From assembly GCA_018065345.1 (NCBI GenBank), contig JAGHTM010000048.1, forward strand, positions 1-9,956: a stretch of DNA of 9,956 bases, in the 5' to 3' direction. Below, one piece after another: positions 1 through 5,615 of the stretch. The notes under the pieces are model-generated. The model was not told the DNA's origin, made no database searches, and saw only the letters and a program-made list of their open reading frames with translations. Made by a program: the position numbers and the translations under genes. Origin of the DNA: Candidatus Enterousia merdequi. Lineage in GTDB: Bacteria; Pseudomonadota; Alphaproteobacteria; Rs-D84. Within the stretch, counting starts at the first letter, position 1. Each line of letters begins with the position of its first letter.

Positions 1-1452
1 TTAAACGAATATGATGCCAAAGGTGAAGTATTATCTATTTATACTTTCCGTGATTTTACAGACCTTTGCCGTGGGCCACATGTTGCGTCTTCGAAAGATT
101 TGCCAAAAGATGGTTTTAAGATAAGAAGTGTTGCGGGGGCTTATTGGAAGGGCGATTCTAAAAATAAAATGTTGCAACGTATTTATGTTGATGCTTTTGC
201 AAACGCAGAAGAATTAGAATCGTTTTTGAAAATGCAAGAAGAAGCCGCGCAACGTGATAATCGTAAACTTGGTAAGGATATGGATTTGTTCCATTTTGAA
301 CCAGAATATGCACCGGGTGCTGTGTTTTGGCATGACAAAGGGTACAAAGTATATCGTAAATTGATTGAATATATTCGCGCTCGTCAAAATCGTGAGGGGT
401 ATTTGGAAATATCTACACCAACGGTTATGGAACGTTCTTTGTGGGAAAAATCTGGACATTGGGCGAAATATGCATCTCATAATTATTCTGGAAAAACACT
501 AGACGGTAAAGATTTTTGCGTAAAACCAATGTCTTGCCCTGGTGGAATGTTGGTGTATGCCCAAGGAATGAAATCTTATAAAGATTTGCCATTGTATCTG
601 GCAGAATTTGGTAAGGTGAATCGTTATGAAGCATCGGGTGCTTTGGCCGGTTTGATGCGTGTTCGTGAATTGACTCAAGATGATGCTCATATCTTTTGTA
701 CAGAAGAACAAATGCAAGAAGAAGTTGTTAAGGCATTAAAATTGATTTTAGAAATTTATCATAATTTAGGTTTTGACAAGGTTTTGATGGATTTGGAAAC
801 TCGGCCAGATTCAGAATTTCGTATTGGTTCTGACGAAGTTTGGGATTTTGCAGAAGATACTTTGCGTAAGGCATTAGATACAGCAGGTGTAGAATATGTT
901 ATTGCAGAAGGAGAAGGGGCTTTTTACGGTCCAAAGATTTGTGTGTATCTGTGGGATGCAATTGGTCGTAAATGGCAATGTGGTACTGTTCAATTAGATA
1001 TGAATTTGCCAGAAAGATTTGATTTGTCTTATATTGGTGAAGATGGTGAAAAACATCGTCCTATTATGTTGCATCGTGCAATGTTAGGTTCTATCGAAAG
1101 ATTTATGGGTATCTTGCTTGAATCTACAGGTGGTGTTTTGCCTTTGTGGTTATCTCCGGAACCTGTTGTTGTTGTTCCTGTATCTGAAAAATATAAAGAT
1201 TATGCAAATGATGTAGTCAAAGATTTACGTGATGCTGGAATAAATGTTCGTGCAGATTTACGAGATGAAAAAGTAAATTACAAGGTTCGTGAATTATCTT
1301 TGTCTAAGACTCCAATCATAGCGGTTGTCGGTGAAAAAGAAATGAACGATAAAACTGTGACATTGCGTTATTTGGGCAAAGAAGGTCAAGATGTAAAATC
1401 TTTATCTGAATTTGTTGAATATATGAAAAACGCAATAAAAATGCCTTTATAA
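1..1452 (+). CDS. thrS: Threonyl-tRNA synthetase, 5'-truncated by window edge
   Basis: Cytoplasmic class II aminoacyl-tRNA synthetase that charges tRNA-Thr. The reading frame is open from base 1, so the ATG at 100 is internal; 483 residues are visible against about 640 in the family. The TGS domain and the start of the editing domain lie outside the window. The editing-domain motif DLCRGPH (visible residues 21-27) carries the conserved Cys and His. The catalytic core follows, with three expected zinc ligands: Cys in MSCPG (codon 535-537), His in DDAH (688-690) and His in MLHRA (1072-1074). WQCGTVQLD and the ERF motif of class II motif 3 are present. The last ~100 residues form the anticodon-binding domain, including RADLRDEKVNYKVRE. 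Two usually conserved histidines near the active site are replaced (MSCPGG for MNCPGH, GALAGL for GALHGL). The gene ends in TAA, followed by a hairpin. Confidence 0.97.
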   Translation, partial: LNEYDAKGEVLSIYTFRDFTDLCRGPHVASSKDLPKDGFKIRSVAGAYWKGDSKNKMLQRIYVDAFANAEELESFLKMQEEAAQRDNRKLGKDMDLFHFEPEYAPGAVFWHDKGYKVYRKLIEYIRARQNREGYLEISTPTVMERSLWEKSGHWAKYASHNYSGKTLDGKDFCVKPMSCPGGMLVYAQGMKSYKDLPLYLAEFGKVNRYEASGALAGLMRVRELTQDDAHIFCTEEQMQEEVVKALKLILEIYHNLGFDKVLMDLETRPDSEFRIGSDEVWDFAEDTLRKALDTAGVEYVIAEGEGAFYGPKICVYLWDAIGRKWQCGTVQLDMNLPERFDLSYIGEDGEKHRPIMLHRAMLGSIERFMGILLESTGGVLPLWLSPEPVVVVPVSEKYKDYANDVVKDLRDAGINVRADLRDEKVNYKVRELSLSKTPIIAVVGEKEMNDKTVTLRYLGKEGQDVKSLSEFVEYMKNAIKMPL

Positions 1453-1458
1453 AAAAAT

Positions 1459-1484
1459 AAGAGTGCGAAAAATCGCACTCTTTA
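1459..1484 (+). terminator. Hairpin after thrS, probable intrinsic terminator
   Basis: A perfect 10-bp inverted repeat, AAGAGTGCGA (1459-1468) and TCGCACTCTT (1473-1482), flanks an AAAA loop 7 nt after the thrS stop codon. The trailing U-run is short (TTT then ACTTATATT), so termination may be partial. The small lipoprotein gene lies 28 nt further on and has no clear promoter of its own, which fits some read-through. Confidence 0.75.
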
Positions 1485-1510
1485 CTTATATTAAAGAAAG
1501 GAAAAAATTG

Positions 1511-1648
1511 ATGAAAAAAATAATGTTATTAGTTGCGCTAGTTTCCATTTTTGCGATATCTGGATGTTGTAATTGTGAAAGTGAACCAATTGTTGAATCT
1601 AATCATAAATTGATTGTTCCGCCTAATTTTGGAAATATGCCAAAATAA
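1511..1648 (+). CDS. Small 45-residue lipoprotein of unknown function
   Basis: The product has a basic N-terminus (MKKI), a hydrophobic segment (about residues 5-16) and a lipobox ISGC with Cys19 as the likely lipidated residue. The mature part is only about 27 residues. It starts with three cysteines within four positions (C19, C20, C22). Cys rather than Asp at +2 argues for outer-membrane sorting if Lol rules apply. ATG 1511 is chosen because AAAGGA (1497-1502) lies 8 nt upstream and the signal peptide begins there. An in-frame GTG at 1463 lies inside the thrS hairpin and is unlikely. The C-terminal LIVPPNF loosely recalls the VPPDF stretch of alphaproteobacterial BamF/DUF3035 lipoproteins, but this is weak. 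The function is not recognised. The gene sits alone between the thrS hairpin and the promoter of the next unit. Confidence 0.7.
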   Translation: MKKIMLLVALVSIFAISGCCNCESEPIVESNHKLIVPPNFGNMPK

Positions 1649-1650
1649 AT

Positions 1651-1678
1651 TTGGTTTATTACTTTTTTATGGTATAAT
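1651..1678 (+). promoter_or_regulatory. Extended -10 sigma70-type promoter for SPOR-tatA
   Basis: The -10 hexamer TATAAT (1673-1678) is perfect and preceded by TGG (1670-1672), an extended -10. A partial -35, TTGGTT (1651-1656), lies 16 bp upstream. Transcription would start near 1685, giving a leader of about 26 nt before the ATG at 1711. It begins immediately after the lipoprotein stop codon. Confidence 0.75.
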
Positions 1679-1710
1679 GTATCCATAGTGAATCAAAAAT
1701 GGGGGATACA

Positions 1711-2442
1711 ATGGAACAAGAAGAAAATTTAGATTTGTTAGATTTAGAACCAGAATCAGAAGTTGATGCTTTGCCAGAAGCCGCACCTTTTTCTGCACCA
1801 CATCCAAAAAAACCTTGGTTGTTGATGGGACTTGGGGTTGCGATTATTGTGTTGGCAACTTGGATAGTTGTTGCGCGCATTGGTGGTAATTCTGGAACAA
1901 CAGTAGATATTGATTTAGATGAACCTGTGGTCGAAAATACTGACAATGTTTCAGCACCGGTTGCAGATTTAAATGTCCCTGAAAAACCGGTTGATACTGT
2001 TTCAAAGTCAGTTGAAAAAGAAAAAACACAACCTGAGCAGAAACCTGTTGAAACAAAAACTGTAGAAGTTGATGGAACACCTGTACGTGTTGTTAGCGAC
2101 AGAAAGGAAGTCACATTTAATCCTGATAAACCTGTAAATAAGCCTGTTGCAAAGAAAAAAACAAGAAAAGCAACAAGTCAAAAAGTAAGCAGTGCTTCAA
2201 CTGGAAGTATTTATGTTCAATTTGGTTCATACAGTACACGTGCATTGGCTCAGGCTGCAGAACGCAAAATGCGTGCTGGACATGATAGTTTGTTTGCTGG
2301 AAAACAGTTTGTTATATTGGCTGCACAAGTCAAAGGTCAAACTACATATCGTTTAAGAGTTGCATTCCATAGTGCAAATGAAGCAAATGGTTTTTGCAGA
2401 AATGCAAAATCAGACGGTCTTGATTGTTATGTAACAAAATAA
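1711..2442 (+). CDS. Membrane-anchored SPOR-domain protein
   Basis: Predicted bitopic inner-membrane protein of 243 residues with a periplasmic C-terminal SPOR domain; such domains bind septal peptidoglycan stripped of stem peptides. An acidic cytoplasmic N-terminus (1-30) precedes one transmembrane helix (about 36-56). A low-complexity linker rich in Pro, Val, Lys and Glu (about 65-160) follows. The SPOR fold (about 166-243) opens with IYVQFGSYSTRALAQAA and ends with a YRLRVAF strand and a final DCYVTK strand. ATG 1711 is preferred over the in-frame ATG 1699 because GGGGGA (1701-1706) is well placed for it and 1699 has no Shine-Dalgarno. It has its own promoter and runs into tatA after 12 nt. 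A SPOR gene near tatA is typical of alphaproteobacteria, though nagZ and scpAB usually lie between. A cell-division or envelope role is an inference. Confidence 0.88.
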   Translation: MEQEENLDLLDLEPESEVDALPEAAPFSAPHPKKPWLLMGLGVAIIVLATWIVVARIGGNSGTTVDIDLDEPVVENTDNVSAPVADLNVPEKPVDTVSKSVEKEKTQPEQKPVETKTVEVDGTPVRVVSDRKEVTFNPDKPVNKPVAKKKTRKATSQKVSSASTGSIYVQFGSYSTRALAQAAERKMRAGHDSLFAGKQFVILAAQVKGQTTYRLRVAFHSANEANGFCRNAKSDGLDCYVTK

Positions 2443-2454
2443 AGAGGTTTTATT

Positions 2455-2640
2455 ATGAGAAGCGGAATTTGGGAAATTGTTTTAATTGTTGTTTTAATTT
2501 TGATTTTGTTTGGTTCTGCTAAAATTCCAGCAATGGCAAAAAATATTGCTAATGGAATAAAAACTTTTAAGAAAGAAATTAAAGCAGAGCAACCAAAGAA
2601 AACAACAGTTAAGAAAAAATCAGTTTCAAAAAAGAAATAA
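2455..2640 (+). CDS. tatA: Twin-arginine translocase subunit TatA
   Basis: Small pore-forming subunit of the Tat pathway, which exports folded proteins across the inner membrane. The 61-residue product has the TatA plan. A short periplasmic N-terminus (MRSGIWE) leads into one transmembrane helix (about 7-21). The FG hinge with the K-I-P motif follows (FGSAKIP), then an amphipathic helix ending in GIKTFKKEIK and a Lys-rich tail. The polar residue near the helix start is Glu7, which also occurs at the TatB position. The FGxxKIP hinge and FKKEI motif and the short length favour TatA over TatB. AGAGG (2443-2447) is 7 nt before the ATG. It is co-transcribed with the SPOR gene and followed at once by a terminator. 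tatB and tatC are not adjacent, so they are elsewhere or this lineage uses a TatAC system. Confidence 0.9.
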   Translation: MRSGIWEIVLIVVLILILFGSAKIPAMAKNIANGIKTFKKEIKAEQPKKTTVKKKSVSKKK

Positions 2641-2666
2641 AAAAACCGCCAAATCGGCGGTTTTTT
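2640..2666. terminator. Bidirectional intrinsic terminator between tatA and dksA
   Basis: An 11-bp stem pairs AAAAAACCGCC (2640-2650) with GGCGGTTTTTT (2656-2666) around a 5-nt AAATC loop. It has a GC core with A/T tracts on both sides, so it gives a U-run on either strand. It fills almost the whole 30-bp gap between the converging stop codons of tatA (2640) and dksA (2671) and overlaps the last base of the tatA stop. Confidence 0.93.
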
Positions 2667-2670
2667 ATTT

Positions 2671-3102
2671 TTAATGTTTTTTCTGTTCGTATTCTTCTTG
2701 TTCTTCAACAGTCATTGTAGCAAGTGGTCGTGCAAGCATACGTTGCAAGCCAATTTCTTCACCAGATATAACACTGTATCCAAAAGTACCGTTTTCCATG
2801 CGTTCTAATGCAGCATTTATTTTTTGTAATAAATTTGCATTACGTTCAGACATGCGCAAATTCATAGTAAGTTCTTGTTCTGCGGATGCTTGGTCTTGTT
2901 CGTCACCAACGCCGTTGTTGTCGTTTTTTTCTGCCATACGAACATCGTTTAATACAGAATCTCTGTCGTGCATCAAATCTTCGCGTTGAGTGTTTAATAA
3001 CTGATAGAAATAAGCCAACTGTTCGTCACACATATATGGTTCCGATTTTTTTGGAACATATTTTGGGTTAAGGTCAAGAGTTTTATAATTCTTTTTTGCC
3101 AT
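2671..3102 (-). CDS. dksA: DksA-type RNA polymerase secondary-channel regulator without zinc ligands
   Basis: DksA/TraR family protein, 143 residues, expected to enter the RNA polymerase secondary channel and act with ppGpp on promoters. EPYMCDEQLAYF (21-32) matches the family's N-terminal motif. A long coiled coil (about 27-105) carries the functional tip DEQDQA (67-72), fitting DxxDxA with Asp67, Asp70 and Ala72. The C-terminal globule retains FGY, GEEIG and LARPLATM. All four zinc-finger Cys positions are replaced (Ser110, Ser113, Thr131, Glu134 by alignment to E. coli DksA from memory). Alphaproteobacterial DksA proteins usually retain only one of these, and the ARPLATMTVEEQEEYE segment resembles that group. 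The start codon directly abuts the trxA stop (TAAATG), with AAAGG nearby inside trxA. Transcription ends at the shared terminator. Confidence 0.92.
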   Translation of the reverse strand: MAKKNYKTLDLNPKYVPKKSEPYMCDEQLAYFYQLLNTQREDLMHDRDSVLNDVRMAEKNDNNGVGDEQDQASAEQELTMNLRMSERNANLLQKINAALERMENGTFGYSVISGEEIGLQRMLARPLATMTVEEQEEYEQKKH

Positions 3103-3423
3103 TTATGCAGCCTTTAATTCTTTAATCCATTGTTCTAGTGTTTCTTCGTCCATCAAACCTGTTCTGGCTTCTTTTAATTCGCCATCTTTGAAAGCCAAAA
3201 CACTTGGAATGCTACGAATACCAAATTTAACAGGTGTGTTTCTGTTTGTTTCATCTATTTCAAATTTTACAAAATTCACATCCAATTCGTTTTCAGAAAC
3301 ATTTTCGAATATAGGACCAAACATTTGACAAGGTCCACACCAAGAAGCCCAAAAATCTACCAAAGTTAAACCTTGGCCAATCATTGAATCAAATGTTTCA
3401 TCATTAGCGTGTTTCAATGCCAT
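3103..3423 (-). CDS. trxA: Thioredoxin 1
   Basis: Cytoplasmic dithiol-disulfide oxidoreductase of 106 residues, the normal length. The active site WCGPC (28-32) lies in VDFWASWCGPC, with the buried Asp23. The cis-proline is Pro73 in RSIPSVLAF, and the C-terminal helix follows (about 93-104). The position after CGPC is Gln-Met-Phe rather than the common Lys-Met-Ile. The ATG at 3421-3423 is chosen because AAGGAG (3430-3435 on the minus strand) sits 6 nt upstream and the protein then begins where thioredoxins begin. A longer in-frame reading adds 36 unrelated residues that would overlap sufS. It is first in an operon with dksA (zero-nt junction) and diverges from sufS across a 74-bp promoter region. 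Confidence 0.96.
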   Translation of the reverse strand: MALKHANDETFDSMIGQGLTLVDFWASWCGPCQMFGPIFENVSENELDVNFVKFEIDETNRNTPVKFGIRSIPSVLAFKDGELKEARTGLMDEETLEQWIKELKAA

Positions 3424-3429
3424 TTTTTT

Positions 3430-3435
3430 CTCCTT
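3430..3435 (-). promoter_or_regulatory. Strong Shine-Dalgarno fixing the trxA start
   Basis: Read on the minus strand this is AAGGAG, followed by AAAAAA and then ATG. It is one of the best ribosome-binding sites in the window and rules out the longer reading of trxA. Confidence 0.85.
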
Positions 3436-3442
3436 AATAGTG

Positions 3443-3470
3443 TTGCTATTTCGTTTTAGTTTATTATAAT
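3443..3470 (+). promoter_or_regulatory. Promoter for the suf genes
   Basis: TTGCTA (3443-3448) and a perfect TATAAT (3465-3470) are separated by 16 bp. The expected start is near 3477, about 21 nt before the sufS ATG. No strong Shine-Dalgarno precedes sufS; AGAG at 3485-3488 is the best match. I see no clear IscR- or RirA-type operator. Confidence 0.65.
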
Positions 3471-3491
3471 CATAACAAAAAGCAAGAGAAA
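3463..3491 (-). promoter_or_regulatory. Probable trxA-dksA promoter, overlapping the suf promoter
   Basis: The minus strand also reads TATAAT (plus-strand 3463-3468), because ATTATAAT (3463-3470) is palindromic and serves both directions. The matching -35 is poor (TTTCTC at 3486-3491 with a 17-bp spacer). The expected start is near 3456, giving a leader of about 33 nt before trxA. The two promoters cannot both be occupied at once. Confidence 0.5.
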
Positions 3492-3497
3492 AACTAT

Positions 3498-4610
3498 ATG
3501 AAAAAAGTCGTATATATGGATGCTGCAGCAAGTTGGTTAAAACCTCAATCAGTGATTGAAAGTGAGGTTGATTTTCTGACGAATAATTATGCTAATGCCG
3601 GACGCGGTATTTGCGAACGGGCAGGCAAAGTAGATGATTTAATTGCTGAATCAAGAGTTAAAATTGCAAATTTTATTGGTGCAGACTCTACAAATATAGT
3701 TTGGACTTATGGAACAACTGATTCTATGAACAGAATAGTTGATATTGTGACAAAAACTTTGCCAAATAAACATCCAACAATTGTTGTTTCTGATTTAGAT
3801 CATCACAGTTCTCGTTTGCCATGGGAAATGTACGCAAAAGATAATAATTGCAAAATTATCACTATGCCATTAGATGAAAATTTTAATATAGATACAAAAA
3901 CAATTCCAGATGGTGATATTTATGTTATAACTGCGATGTCTAATGTAATGGGTGCTGCACAAGATGTTTCTTCTATTATTGGTGTGATACGCAGTAAAAA
4001 TAAACAAGCAATAACCATTGTTGATGCTGCGCAATATGTTGTTCACGCAAAAATAGATGTAAAGAAATTTGATTGTGATTTCTTGGCTTTTTCTGGACAT
4101 AAAATTGGTGCAGATACTGGTGTTGGGGTAATGTATATAAAAAATCCAGATTATTGGAATGTTGATAAATTTGGTGGTGGTATGGTCAATAAAATTATAG
4201 ATAAAGAAAATATAATTTTGAATAAATCGCCAGAAAAATACGAGGCAGGAACATTACCATTGACCCAAATCATAGGTTTATCCAAAGCCATAGAATATTT
4301 ATCAAATTGGAACGGTGGAAATGATTTGATTTCTTTTATGTATGATGAATTATCGAAAATAAAAAATATAAAACTTGTAACATCAAAAGATTCGTCTTTG
4401 ATTACTTTTGTTGTTAAAAATATGCATGTTTTAGATTTTGGGGCTTTGATTGGTATGCAAAATATTTGTATTCGTGTAGGAAATATGTGTGCGACTTGGA
4501 TACATAAAAAATTAAATATAGACGGAAGTATTCGTATATCTGTTGGACCATGGAATACAATGGATGACGCAAAATATGTTATTGAAAAAATAAAAAAGAT
4601 AGTGGAATAA
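3498..4610 (+). CDS. sufS: SufS-type (group II) cysteine desulfurase
   Basis: PLP enzyme that converts cysteine to alanine and passes the sulfur as a persulfide to SufE for Fe-S cluster assembly; class V aminotransferase fold, cytoplasmic. The N-terminus VYMDAAASWLKPQ matches SufS. GTTDSMN (72-78) lies in the PLP phosphate-binding region. DHH (101-103) supplies the ring-stacking His, VDAAQ (175-179) the pyridine-binding Asp176, and SGHK (199-202) the Schiff-base Lys202. FEAGT-like YEAGT is at 248-252. The catalytic Cys331 lies in IRVGNMCATW, at the position of RTGHHCA in SufS, which places it in group II rather than NifS/IscS. At 370 residues it is about 35 shorter than typical SufS, mostly from a short N-terminus and short loops. 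It starts a run with sufT (1 nt gap) and sufE. Confidence 0.92.
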   Translation: MKKVVYMDAAASWLKPQSVIESEVDFLTNNYANAGRGICERAGKVDDLIAESRVKIANFIGADSTNIVWTYGTTDSMNRIVDIVTKTLPNKHPTIVVSDLDHHSSRLPWEMYAKDNNCKIITMPLDENFNIDTKTIPDGDIYVITAMSNVMGAAQDVSSIIGVIRSKNKQAITIVDAAQYVVHAKIDVKKFDCDFLAFSGHKIGADTGVGVMYIKNPDYWNVDKFGGGMVNKIIDKENIILNKSPEKYEAGTLPLTQIIGLSKAIEYLSNWNGGNDLISFMYDELSKIKNIKLVTSKDSSLITFVVKNMHVLDFGALIGMQNICIRVGNMCATWIHKKLNIDGSIRISVGPWNTMDDAKYVIEKIKKIVE

Positions 4611-4611
4611 A

Positions 4612-4926
4612 ATGACAGAAATGCGTGAAAAAATCATTGAAGAAATAAAAAAAGTATATGACCCAGAAATTCCGGTAAATATTTGGGATTTAGGTTTGAT
4701 TTATGATATATCTGTGAACAAAGATAATATTGTTATAGAGATGACTTTTACAAGTCCGACTTGTCCAATGATGGATGATATTGTGAATCAAGTTAAAACA
4801 AATATAGAAACTGTATCAGATGGTAAACCTGTGGAAGTTAAACTGGTATGGGAACCTGCATGGGATTTATCAAAAATGAGTGATGCTGCGCGTATAGAAT
4901 TAGATTTGACAGAACAAGGATGGTAA
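4612..4926 (+). CDS. sufT: SufT-like MIP18/DUF59 Fe-S assembly protein
   Basis: The 104-residue product is a single MIP18 (DUF59) domain. The signature runs DPEIPVNIWDLGLIYDI (17-33), then TFTSPTCPMMDD (45-56) with the conserved Cys51, then VKLVWEPAWD with the family's W-x-P-x-W pattern. Family members (SufT, PaaD, and the N-terminal part of some ApbC proteins) act as auxiliary maturation factors for Fe-S proteins. Its place between sufS and sufE, one nucleotide after sufS, supports SufT over PaaD, since no phenylacetate genes are near. Translation is probably coupled to sufS; GTGGA (4602-4606) overlaps the sufS end. A second ATG at 4621 would shorten it by three residues and cannot be excluded. 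Confidence 0.9.
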   Translation: MTEMREKIIEEIKKVYDPEIPVNIWDLGLIYDISVNKDNIVIEMTFTSPTCPMMDDIVNQVKTNIETVSDGKPVEVKLVWEPAWDLSKMSDAARIELDLTEQGW

Positions 4927-4931
4927 ATTAA

Positions 4932-5294
4932 ATGACTTTTGAAGAAATAAAAAAATCTTTGTCTTTGTTAAACGAGCCAAGTGATAAATTAGAAATGGTT
5001 ATGGATATCGGAAAAACACTCGCTACTGTTCCAGAAGATGCAAAATGTAATGAAATCTTTGGTTGTGCATCGTTTGTGAAAATATGTGAAAAAGATGGTG
5101 CCTTTTATGGTTATGCCGATTCTATGATGGTGCGTGGAATTGTTGCGATAATTTTATCTATGGTTGAAGGAAAAAATAAACAAGAAATAAAAAATATGGA
5201 CTTGTTACAAGAATTTAATAGTCTTGATTTGCATTTTGGGGCATCGCGTTTAAATGGTATTCAATCTATGATTAGATTTTTTCATAATTTGTGA
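4932..5294 (+). CDS. sufE: SufE sulfur-acceptor protein
   Basis: The 120-residue SufE-family protein accepts sulfane sulfur from SufS and raises its activity. The persulfide-carrying Cys45 lies in EIFGCASFVKIC, matching the V-x-G-C-Q-S-x-V-W region of SufE. A further Cys39 and Cys52 are nearby. The following parts also match: YGYADSMMVRGIVAII (59-74) corresponds to the ADS-x-x-VRG motif, and LDLHFGASRLNGI (98-110) to the H-L-x-x-S-R-x-N-G motif. The start lies 5 nt after sufT, with AAGGA (4916-4920) inside the sufT end. It is the only gene here that stops with TGA. That stop overlaps a possible promoter for ftsL. Confidence 0.93.
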   Translation: MTFEEIKKSLSLLNEPSDKLEMVMDIGKTLATVPEDAKCNEIFGCASFVKICEKDGAFYGYADSMMVRGIVAIILSMVEGKNKQEIKNMDLLQEFNSLDLHFGASRLNGIQSMIRFFHNL

Positions 5295-5300
5295 TAGAAT
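5272..5300 (+). promoter_or_regulatory. Possible promoter for ftsL-ftsI at the end of sufE
   Basis: TAGAAT (5295-5300) is preceded by TGA (5292-5294), an extended -10 in which the TG element is the sufE stop codon. The -35 is weak (TTAGAT, 5272-5277, 17-bp spacing). There is no terminator after sufE, so read-through from the suf promoter is also likely. Confidence 0.45.
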
Positions 5301-5326
5301 ATAAGATGTAAAGGGAAGGATTTTTT

Positions 5327-5614
5327 ATGCGTGACGATGAAAAAATGTTTCAGATTGGTTTTTCAGTATGCTTGGGCATGGTTTTTTTAACCGTTTTTTT
5401 GATGGTATGTTATCGTGTTCAAAATGATAATTTGATCTCTGTTCAGCATAGTTTAGAAACAACAAATCATGAATCTGATATAGCAGGAACGAAATTATCT
5501 GCATTGCTTTCTGCAGATTCATTGAGAAGTTCTGTAAAAGAATCGAACCCACGTGCAGAATTTGTGTCATTTAGTAAAACTGTACACATAGATGATATAC
5601 CAATGGTGGAATAA
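5327..5614 (+). CDS. ftsL: FtsL-like cell-division protein
   Basis: The 95-residue protein has a short cytoplasmic N-terminus (MRDDEKM), one transmembrane helix (about 9-29) and a small periplasmic part with a probable coiled stretch (about 33-62). The C-terminus ends in SKTVHIDDIP, like the V-x-x-D-x-L-P ending of alphaproteobacterial FtsL. FtsL is poorly conserved, so the call rests on size, topology, this ending and its position one nucleotide before ftsI, the usual place of ftsL. FtsL pairs with FtsB and FtsQ in the divisome and helps activate FtsWI. A strong purine-rich site, AGGGAAGGA (5312-5320), precedes the ATG by 6 nt. rsmH, which normally precedes ftsL, is absent here. Confidence 0.75.
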   Translation: MRDDEKMFQIGFSVCLGMVFLTVFLMVCYRVQNDNLISVQHSLETTNHESDIAGTKLSALLSADSLRSSVKESNPRAEFVSFSKTVHIDDIPMVE

Positions 5615-5615
5615 A

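Noticed and set aside
1463..1510. GTG start extending the lipoprotein by 16 residues
   Set aside because: It lies inside the thrS terminator stem, has no Shine-Dalgarno and would bury the signal peptide.
1659..2114. 151-residue minus-strand open frame opposite the SPOR gene
   Set aside because: Ser/Thr/Phe-rich translation is the complement of the Glu/Val/Pro linker. It overlaps the SPOR promoter and has no family resemblance.
2427..2708. 93-residue minus-strand frame with a hydrophobic segment opposite tatA
   Set aside because: The hydrophobic stretch is the complement of the TatA helix, and the frame crosses the bidirectional terminator.
3424..3531. 36-residue N-terminal extension of thioredoxin
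   Set aside because: The extension is unlike any thioredoxin, overlaps the start of sufS, and the strong AAGGAG fixes the start at 3423.
5592..5615. Earlier ATG for ftsI inside ftsL
   Set aside because: The ATG at 5616 has a good GGTGGA site and the normal FtsI N-terminus; the longer form would overlap ftsL by 23 nt.
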